This document shows positions 6,066 through 11,207 of a DNA stretch of 11,207 nucleotides, piece after piece. Source of the stretch: an uncultured Rhodospirillaceae bacterium (GTDB lineage: Bacteria; Pseudomonadota; Alphaproteobacteria; Thalassobaculales; Thalassobaculaceae); contig CALAHL010000679.1 of the NCBI GenBank assembly GCA_937891725.1, positions 1-11,207 of the forward strand, given 5' to 3'. The position numbers were made by a program, and so were the translations under genes. The notes below the pieces were generated by a model. It was given only the letters and a program-made list of their open reading frames with translations. It was not told the origin of the DNA and did no database searches. Position 1 is the first letter of the stretch. Every line of letters starts with the position of its first letter.

Positions 6066-6184
6066 ACGCAACTCCAATTCCTCGGCTCGGGACGGATCCA
6101 ATATGAGGCCCGCATCCGTCGCACCACTACCTCTACGATAGTATGGCGCGCGGAGTGCGGTTTTGCGACGCTTCCCGAGATTTT

Positions 6185-7138
6185 TTAGCGGGATTTTCTC
6201 TTTTCGGTCGCTTGCGCGACCACGCACAGCAGCTCGAACATCAGGTTGGCTCCGACCAAAGCGGTGTTGCCTGAGGGGTCGAACGGAGGCGAGACTTCCA
6301 CCAAATCCGCGCCGACGAAATCGATACCGGTCATGCCGCGAATCAGCCGTTGTCCGTCTAGCGAGGTGAAACCACCGATTTCCGGTGTGCCGGTGCCGGG
6401 GGCGTAGGCCGGGTCGAGCGCGTCGATGTCGAAGCTGAAATACGTTGGACCGTCGCCGACCACCCGGTGGGCCTCGGCGATGATCGCATCCAGACCCATG
6501 TCCGGAACTTCATGCATATAGATCACCCGCATGCCCGAGGTATGACTGAACGACCAGATGTCCGGGTCGTTGATCCCACCGCGAATCCCGATCTGGATCG
6601 TGCGTTTGGGATCCAAAATCCCTTCTTCCACCGCCCGACTGAACGGTGCGCCATGGTGAAAGCGGGAGCCGAGATAGTCGTCGCCGGTGTCGCAATGCGC
6701 GTCGATATGAACCATGCCGACAGGCCGGTCTTTTCCAAGCGCGCGCAGGATTGGCAGCGAGATCGAGTGGTCGCCACCGGCGGAGATTGGCACCAGTCCG
6801 GCAGCAACGACCGTCTCGAAAAATCCCTGGATCTGCTGATGCGCCTCTTCCAATGAGAAAGGCCGCTCGATATAGGCGTCGCCGATATCCGCGACACGGC
6901 ACAGATCGTATGGATTGACCCCAGTCGCCTGATTGGTGGTGCGGGTCAGACTCGATTGGTTGCGCATCTCGCGCGGCCCGTGGCGGGTTCCGGGCCGGTT
7001 GGTGACACCGCCATCGTAAGGCACGCCGATCAGACCGATATCGAGATTCGACCAGTCCTCTGCGTAGGGCAGGCGCATGAAGGTCGGAATGCCGGTATAG
7101 CGCGGGCGGGTCATCGGGTTATCGGGCACGTTCGACAT
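6185..7138 (-). CDS. Agmatinase / guanidino-acid ureohydrolase (arginase superfamily)
   Basis: This 317-residue cytoplasmic enzyme should use two Mn(II) ions to split a guanidino compound into urea and an amine; for agmatine the product is putrescine. All metal ligands are present: H124 in SAGGDHS, D146/H148/D150 in HIDAHCD, and D237/D239 in SFDIDALDPAYAPGTGTPE. The N-terminal GIPTFMRLP segment is shared by agmatinases and by guanidinobutyrase/guanidinopropionase-type enzymes, so the substrate is uncertain. The frame is open 34 codons further upstream, but the ATG at 7138 is preceded by GGAGAG with good spacing, gives the family length and begins just before the conserved region. It is divergent from the serine hydrolase at 7259 across 120 bp. 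The truncated caspase gene follows on the same strand. No arginine decarboxylase is in the window. Confidence 0.92.
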   Translation of the reverse strand: MSNVPDNPMTRPRYTGIPTFMRLPYAEDWSNLDIGLIGVPYDGGVTNRPGTRHGPREMRNQSSLTRTTNQATGVNPYDLCRVADIGDAYIERPFSLEEAHQQIQGFFETVVAAGLVPISAGGDHSISLPILRALGKDRPVGMVHIDAHCDTGDDYLGSRFHHGAPFSRAVEEGILDPKRTIQIGIRGGINDPDIWSFSHTSGMRVIYMHEVPDMGLDAIIAEAHRVVGDGPTYFSFDIDALDPAYAPGTGTPEIGGFTSLDGQRLIRGMTGIDFVGADLVEVSPPFDPSGNTALVGANLMFELLCVVAQATEKRKSR

Positions 7139-7258
7139 CGGCTCTCTCCGGAATGCGATTGGGGCGCGGATGGGAACAGTGTCCGTCGCCCGTGGCCTCT
7201 CGATCAAGTCCGATGAGCGCGCTAGGGTCCTGCTCGACATCGTGCAAAGGAACCCGAA
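7139..7258. promoter_or_regulatory. Divergent intergenic region between the ureohydrolase and serine hydrolase genes
   Basis: This 120-bp gap must hold both leftward and rightward start signals. The ribosome binding sites are visible: GGAGAG (minus strand) just inside 7139 and AAGGA about eight bases before 7259. I could not find a convincing -35/-10 pair in either direction. Confidence 0.35.
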
Positions 7259-8371
7259 ATGCCCGATTATGTACCCGGTCCAGGCACTGCCTGGGAAACC
7301 GCTGCTCCCGCCGATCTAGGTCTCGACGCAAGTGCGATCGACGATGCTGTCGCCTACGCGATCGCTCACGAAAGCAAGATGGACCGGGATATTGGGCGGG
7401 CGCTCGACACCGGACATTTCTCGGAGCCGATGCCGGACGGCGAGATCCTGGGTCCGACCGAGCCCCGCGGCGATCCGTCCGGGCTGATCGTCAAAGGCGG
7501 CAGAATTGTCGCGGAATGGGGTCCGACCATGGCGCCCGATATGACCTTCTCGGTTGCCAAGAGCTATCTGGCGATTCTTGCCGGTTTGGCGGTTGCGGAC
7601 GGTAAGATAGGAAGCGTCAAGGACCGGGTGGGAGAGGTGGTCCGGGACGGCGGGTTCGACAGTCCGCACAACGCGGCAATCACCTGGGAACACCTGTTGC
7701 AACAGACCAGCGAATGGGAAGGCACGGTGTGGGACAAGCCCGATCTGATCGACCGGAACCGCGAACTCGACCTGCCGCCCAACACGCCATCGCGCAAGGG
7801 GACCCATCGCGACCTGCAAACACCGGGTACCTTTTGGGAATACAATGACGTGCGGGTGAACCGGCTGTCCCTGTCCCTGATGCGGGCGATCGGACGGCCG
7901 TTGCCTGAAATTCTAAAGACCCGCGTGATGGACCCGATCGGTGCGTCGGACCAGTGGCGCTGGGAGGGATACCGGAACTCCTGGATCGAGATCGACGGAG
8001 AGCGGATGCAGTCCGTCTCGGGCGGCGCGCATTGGGGCGGGGGCCTGTTCATCCCTAGTCGGGACCATGCCCGCATCGGCCTCTTGATGGCACGCCACGG
8101 TCTCTGGGGCGAGAAGCGGATTCTCGCGGACGATTGGATGAAGGCGAGCGTCACGCCGTGCGCGATCAATCCGCGTTATGGCTACCTGTGGTGGCTCAAC
8201 GGCGAACGGACCCATTGCCCCTCGGCACCGGCCTCCAGCGTCTTCGCGATGGGCGTAGGCTCTAACGTAATCTGGTGGGATGCGGACCACGATCTTGTGG
8301 CCGTGGTCCGCTGGATCGACAAGCCGCATCTCGACGGCTTCGCCGCCAGGGTGATGCGGGCGATCGGCTAG
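7259..8371 (+). CDS. Beta-lactamase-fold serine hydrolase (class C / EstB-like)
   Basis: The 370-residue protein belongs to the serine beta-lactamase-like superfamily, whose members include esterases, amidases and D-aminopeptidases as well as class C enzymes. The nucleophile motif is S98-V-A-K101 in FSVAKSY. The Tyr motif is Y195 in FWEYNDVRVN, with Asn next to the Tyr instead of two residues on, a form I associate with the non-lactamase branch. The third motif region is probably AMGVGSN (330-336) near the C-terminus, followed by the DHDLVAVVRW strand. There is no signal peptide, so a cytoplasmic esterase or amidase is likelier than a resistance enzyme. The start has AAGGA eight bases upstream. 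It is convergent with the small membrane protein gene, with only 7 bp between stops. The substrate is unknown. Confidence 0.9.
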   Translation: MPDYVPGPGTAWETAAPADLGLDASAIDDAVAYAIAHESKMDRDIGRALDTGHFSEPMPDGEILGPTEPRGDPSGLIVKGGRIVAEWGPTMAPDMTFSVAKSYLAILAGLAVADGKIGSVKDRVGEVVRDGGFDSPHNAAITWEHLLQQTSEWEGTVWDKPDLIDRNRELDLPPNTPSRKGTHRDLQTPGTFWEYNDVRVNRLSLSLMRAIGRPLPEILKTRVMDPIGASDQWRWEGYRNSWIEIDGERMQSVSGGAHWGGGLFIPSRDHARIGLLMARHGLWGEKRILADDWMKASVTPCAINPRYGYLWWLNGERTHCPSAPASSVFAMGVGSNVIWWDADHDLVAVVRWIDKPHLDGFAARVMRAIG

Positions 8372-8378
8372 ACGGGGC

Positions 8379-8567
8379 TCAGCGGAACCGCTTGATGGCG
8401 AACGCCACCGCGACCACTAGGACCACAGCGGCGCCGATCAGCGCGCCGTGCTCCACAAGACCGTGCACGATGCCGTCGACCACACCGATATGGCTGTGGT
8501 CGCCGGTGTGGGCGGCGGCCGGGGTTGCGAGCAGGGCAAGACTCAGAACGGACAGAAAACGCAGCAT
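8379..8567 (-). CDS. Small exported histidine-rich membrane protein
   Basis: This 62-residue protein has a signal peptide (1-19, LSVLSLALLATPAAA), then HTGDHSH with His at 20, 24 and 26 plus two more at 35 and 40, one transmembrane segment (about 43-58) and a positive C-terminal KRFR. The mature form would have a short His-rich N-terminus on the periplasmic side anchored by one helix, with the basic tail in the cytoplasm. I know similar small proteins from many proteobacteria, always uncharacterised. The N-terminus after the signal recalls HupE/UreJ-type metal transport proteins, but it has one helix only. Metal binding is a guess from the histidines. GAGG seven bases before the ATG supports the start. 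It is divergent from the methyltransferase-family gene at 8716 with about 148 bp between them. Confidence 0.72.
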   Translation of the reverse strand: MLRFLSVLSLALLATPAAAHTGDHSHIGVVDGIVHGLVEHGALIGAAVVLVVAVAFAIKRFR

Positions 8568-8715
8568 CGGAAAACCTCGATGTTTGAATGGAAAGCTCTC
8601 GGACGGTATCGGAGCGTTCCGTATCTGTCATCCGCCATTAACCGGTACCACCATTGAAACCTGCACCGGCACGTCCGATCTCTGGCGGACTGTCGAATTT
8701 CGCTTCGAGGGCATG

Positions 8716-9189
8716 ATGTCGCAGCCGGATACAGCCGATCACCCGAAGGTGATTGCACCGCCGCCGCTGATTTATGGCGGTGCGCTCGCGGCTGGATTCG
8801 GGCTCGATCTGTTGGTGCCGCTACCGGTGCTCGCACCGGGGACGGGGTTGTTGCCGGGGCTTGTCTCCGTCGGCTTGGCGCTCGCGCTTGCCGGCTGGTG
8901 CATCGGGCTGTTCATTCGGGCCAAAACCGAAGTTCCGCCGCATCGGCCGACCTCCGCGATCGTGACCGATGGCCCATACCGGTTCTCGCGCAATCCGATC
9001 TACGTCGCCCTCACTCTGCTGTCCGCCGGCATAGCGCTGTGGGTGAACAGTTTCTGGATGCTCGGTCTGCTGCTCCCGACGCTTGTCGTGATGACCATCG
9101 CGGTGATCGGACCCGAGGAGCAATACCTCGAACGCAAATTCGGCGCCGAATATCTCGACTTCAAGTCCCGGGTCCGGCGCTGGATCTGA
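8716..9189 (+). CDS. Isoprenylcysteine carboxyl methyltransferase (ICMT/PEMT) family membrane protein
   Basis: This 157-residue inner-membrane protein has about four hydrophobic segments (roughly 18-40, 44-68, 94-111 and 113-132). The family signature follows TDGPYRFSRNPIY (84-96), with EEQYLERKFGAEYLDFKSRV (134-153) at the C-terminus, the region that binds S-adenosylmethionine in this fold. Bacterial members are widespread, and their methyl acceptors are mostly unknown; phospholipid or small isoprenoid/amine methylation has been proposed for the superfamily. Two tandem ATGs occur at 8713 and 8716; GAGG at 8707-8710 gives better spacing to the second, so I chose 8716. The frame is open far upstream, but that sequence overlaps the small membrane protein gene and is not protein-like. 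It is convergent with the GMC oxidoreductase gene, 12 bp apart. Confidence 0.88.
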   Translation: MSQPDTADHPKVIAPPPLIYGGALAAGFGLDLLVPLPVLAPGTGLLPGLVSVGLALALAGWCIGLFIRAKTEVPPHRPTSAIVTDGPYRFSRNPIYVALTLLSAGIALWVNSFWMLGLLLPTLVVMTIAVIGPEEQYLERKFGAEYLDFKSRVRRWI

Positions 9190-9201
9190 TCAGGCCCGGT
9201 C

Positions 9202-10857
9202 TTATGCCGCGTCCTGCCGCGCACGTCTCACCGAGTTCCGGCCCAGGATCGCATCCGCCGTTTTCTCGGCGATCATGATGACCGGCGCATTGGTATTGCC
9301 GCCAACCACAGTCGGCATGATGGATGCATCCACCACCCGCAATCCGTCGACCCCTTTGACCCGTAGCTGGCTGTCGACCACCGCCATCGGATCGCCGTCC
9401 GGGCCCATCTTGGCGGTCCCGACCGGATGGTAGATCGTCTCGGCGGTCCGCCGGATATGGGCGTCGAGATCCGTGTCGGAGGTGACGTCGGGTCCGGGAC
9501 TCAACTCCTCGCCCCGGAACGGTGCGAAGGCGTTCTGGGAGACAACGTCCCGTGCGATCCGCAGGCTGTCCCGCAAGGTGCGCCGGTCGGTTTCGGTCGA
9601 AACATAGTTTGCAAAGATCCGAATCCTTGCAGTCGGATCGTCCGAGGCGAGTTCCAGATGCCCGCGGCTCTCCGGACGAAGCTGGCACATCCGCACCGTG
9701 AACCCGTCCCGGTCGCTGGCATCCTTGTTCAAGTGCCACAGCAGAGGAATCCGGACGCGTTTGGCCGCGAGACCGATCAGGAAATGCCACTGCACATCCG
9801 GGGCTTCCAACTCGGCCCGGGTCTTGATGAACGCGCCGCCCTCTGCAGGGAAAGTCGCGGCGGGGCCGGTCCTGAACAGGGCCGCTTGTGCCATCGCCAA
9901 TGCGGCTCGGTCCAAACGGACCAGGGAGTGCAAGGTCACCGGCTGCGTGCACGCGTACTGCAGGGGCGTGTCCAGATGGTCCTGGAGGTTTTTCCCGACC
10001 CCCGGGAGCTCCTGGACCATCTTGATGCCGTGTGGCTGGATCGTCTTGGGATCCCCGATGCCCGACAGCATGAGGACCTGAGGACTGTTGAGTGACCCGC
10101 CGCAAAGCAGAACCTCTTGCTCTGCTCCGGCCGTCTTGGTCTCCCCGTCGTGATAGTACTCGATGCCGGTCGCCCGTCCGCCGGTCACCAGCACACGGTG
10201 CGTCAACGCCCGGGTCCGGACCGTCAGATTCGGACGCGCCATTGCCGGACGTAGATAGCAGTTCGCCGAGCTGGCACGGCGGCCGTTCTCGATGGTGAAA
10301 TCGTAGCGGCCAATGCCTTCCTGGTTCGGTCCGTTGAAATCCTCCGCATGCGGAAGGCCGGCCTGGACGCCCCCCTTCACGAACGCATCGTAAAGCGGGT
10401 TTGACCCGGTGCCCCGCGTGACCTTCAGCAATCCACCCCGGCCGTGGTACTCATCTTCCGGACGCTGCGCATGATCCTCAGCATGTCGGAAATACGGGAG
10501 CACATCGTCGTAGCTCCAGCCGCGATTACCCAGTTGTGCCCAGTGGTCGTAGTCAACAGCGTGACCTCGAATATAGACCATCGAATTGATCGAGGACGAG
10601 CCGCCGATCACCTTGCCACGCGGCCAGTAGAGCTTGCGGTTGTCGAGATGCGGCTCGGGCTCGGTCCAATAACCCCAGGAATGGAAACGAGAGCGCACGA
10701 GCTTGCCCACGCCGAGCGGAATCTGGATCAGCGGATTCCAATCCCATCCGCCCGCTTCCAACAGCAGAACCGAAGCGTCGGGGTTCTCGCTCAAACGATT
10801 GGCGAGCACACATCCTGCGGACCCGGCGCCAACGATCACATAATCGAAATTTTCCAT
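9202..10857 (-). CDS. GMC family FAD-dependent oxidoreductase, choline dehydrogenase-like
   Basis: The 551-residue flavoprotein oxidises an alcohol using FAD. The ADP-binding motif is G10-A-G12-S-A-G15 near the N-terminus after FDYVIV. The two GMC signatures are visible: GKVIGGSSSINSMVYIRG (81-98) and GSLNSPQVLMLSGIG (254-268). The active-site His is H477 in YHPVGTAKMG, with N521 in GGNTNAP and the usual DASIMPTVVGGNTNAPVIMIAEK-type ending. Sequence and length fit the choline dehydrogenase-like subgroup, whose members also include alcohol and polyethylene-glycol dehydrogenases, so choline is not assured. No betaine aldehyde dehydrogenase or betI gene is nearby. The frame extends to 11076, but the ATG at 10857 starts exactly at the FAD motif and the extension overlaps the divergent gene. 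No good Shine-Dalgarno sequence precedes this ATG. Confidence 0.93.
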   Translation of the reverse strand: MENFDYVIVGAGSAGCVLANRLSENPDASVLLLEAGGWDWNPLIQIPLGVGKLVRSRFHSWGYWTEPEPHLDNRKLYWPRGKVIGGSSSINSMVYIRGHAVDYDHWAQLGNRGWSYDDVLPYFRHAEDHAQRPEDEYHGRGGLLKVTRGTGSNPLYDAFVKGGVQAGLPHAEDFNGPNQEGIGRYDFTIENGRRASSANCYLRPAMARPNLTVRTRALTHRVLVTGGRATGIEYYHDGETKTAGAEQEVLLCGGSLNSPQVLMLSGIGDPKTIQPHGIKMVQELPGVGKNLQDHLDTPLQYACTQPVTLHSLVRLDRAALAMAQAALFRTGPAATFPAEGGAFIKTRAELEAPDVQWHFLIGLAAKRVRIPLLWHLNKDASDRDGFTVRMCQLRPESRGHLELASDDPTARIRIFANYVSTETDRRTLRDSLRIARDVVSQNAFAPFRGEELSPGPDVTSDTDLDAHIRRTAETIYHPVGTAKMGPDGDPMAVVDSQLRVKGVDGLRVVDASIMPTVVGGNTNAPVIMIAEKTADAILGRNSVRRARQDAA

Positions 10858-10983
10858 GGGTTCGGAGTTTATCCAACCGTCCCCGCCGCACAAGAGCGGC
10901 AATGCGCAGGCAATCTGGACCAAACGGAACGGCCCGGTCAGGATGCCTCGTAATAATAAGTCGAGTTTGGGGAGGATGAAGCA
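10858..10983. promoter_or_regulatory. Divergent intergenic region upstream of the GMC gene and the last gene
   Basis: These 126 bases separate two divergent starts. A strong ribosome binding site (GGGGAGG, 10969-10975) serves the rightward gene. An AT-rich TAATAAT (10951-10957) could be its -10, but no fitting -35 is seen. Nothing convincing is seen for the leftward GMC gene. Confidence 0.35.
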
Positions 10984-11207
10984 ATGGTCGAGCTTCCGGA
11001 AGGTGTTGTATCGGCGGGCAGCGTAACCCTGCTGACCGAGGCATGGCGCGGCGGCGTGCTGATCGCCGGCTCCCATGGCGGGGTGTATGCGGCCTATTGC
11101 GCATGCAAGGCGGGGGTCCGGGGGGTGATCCTGAATGACGCGGGCCGCGGCAAGGATGACGCCGGGATCGGTGGCGCGACCTACTGCGACGATCTGGGGA
11201 TTGCCTA
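10984..11207 (+). CDS. Conserved protein of unknown function, 3' end beyond the window
   Basis: The first 74 codons are present and the gene runs off the window. The start is well supported by GGGGAGG eight bases before the ATG; another ATG at 10976 is in a different frame. The protein begins with LPEGVVSAGSVTLLTEAWRG, then a hydrophobic strand with VLIAGSHGGVYAAY, then VRGVILNDAGRGKDDAGIGG. The alternating hydrophobic strands and glycine-rich turns look like an alpha/beta (Rossmann- or hydrolase-like) fold, with Ser-His-Gly-Gly and Asn-Asp-Ala-Gly as possible active-site loops. I do not recognise a named family. It is divergent from the GMC oxidoreductase gene, so the two may share a control region, but a shared pathway is speculation. 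Confidence 0.75.
   Translation, partial: MVELPEGVVSAGSVTLLTEAWRGGVLIAGSHGGVYAAYCACKAGVRGVILNDAGRGKDDAGIGGATYCDDLGIA

Noticed and set aside
6145..6184. Hairpin plus T/A runs after the agmatinase stop as a terminator
   Set aside because: A short TCCCG/CGGGA stem exists around an 11-base loop, but it overlaps the stop region and is not followed by a T-run in the gene's direction.
5556..6188. Long plus-strand continuation of the terminase-like frame
   Set aside because: It is antisense to a clear caspase p20 domain and signal peptide; the residues show no phage-family similarity.
8275..8715. Upstream extension of the methyltransferase-family frame
   Set aside because: It overlaps the serine hydrolase end and lies antisense to the small membrane protein; GAGG before 8716 and the family length favour the short form.
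10858..11076. N-terminal extension of the GMC oxidoreductase
   Set aside because: It precedes the FAD motif by 73 unlike residues and overlaps the divergent gene that has a strong ribosome binding site.
1..11207. CRISPR arrays, insertion sequences, rRNA genes
   Set aside because: No regularly spaced repeats, transposase reading frames with terminal repeats, or rRNA-like sequence were seen.

Overview
The window reads as chromosome of a GC-rich alphaproteobacterium. Gene content (acetylpolyamine amidohydrolase-type deacetylase, amidase, agmatinase-type ureohydrolase, choline dehydrogenase-type GMC oxidoreductase, DUF6362 phage-type protein) and the G/C-rich third codon positions suggest a Rhodospirillales-like organism. 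This placement is an inference from gene families, not from a marker gene.

Layout. Positions 1-357 hold only a decayed, frameshifted copy of the 3' end of a deacetylase gene. From 3296 down to 358 on the minus strand lie an amidase, an acetylpolyamine amidohydrolase-like deacetylase and a DUF2177 membrane protein, closely spaced like an operon. Positions 3373-5555 are a prophage remnant: an S24-type repressor on the minus strand, an AT-rich divergent control region with a perfect 6+6 bp inverted repeat inside a promoter, then a small conserved phage-type protein and a DUF6362 protein on the plus strand. A possible small minus-strand ORF and the first ~54 codons of a terminase-small-subunit-like gene follow. 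That gene is fused tail to tail at about 5555 to a secreted caspase-like (C14) gene, which has lost everything from just before its catalytic cysteine onward. From 6185 onward the window returns to ordinary metabolic genes: agmatinase-type ureohydrolase (-), beta-lactamase-fold serine hydrolase (+), a small histidine-rich membrane protein (-), an isoprenylcysteine methyltransferase-family protein (+), a choline dehydrogenase-like GMC flavoenzyme (-), and the 5' part of an unrecognised conserved gene (+) cut by the window end.

How it fits together. Several enzymes could handle nitrogenous small molecules (acetylpolyamines, amides, agmatine or guanidino acids, choline-like alcohols). They are not one operon, and any shared pathway is only a hypothesis. 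The clearest structural story is the prophage immunity/early module that lost its late genes in a rearrangement that also cut the caspase-like gene. I do not see a convincing new multi-gene system. The best leads are the caspase/prophage junction, the operator-like palindrome, and the unannotated small ORFs in the remnant.
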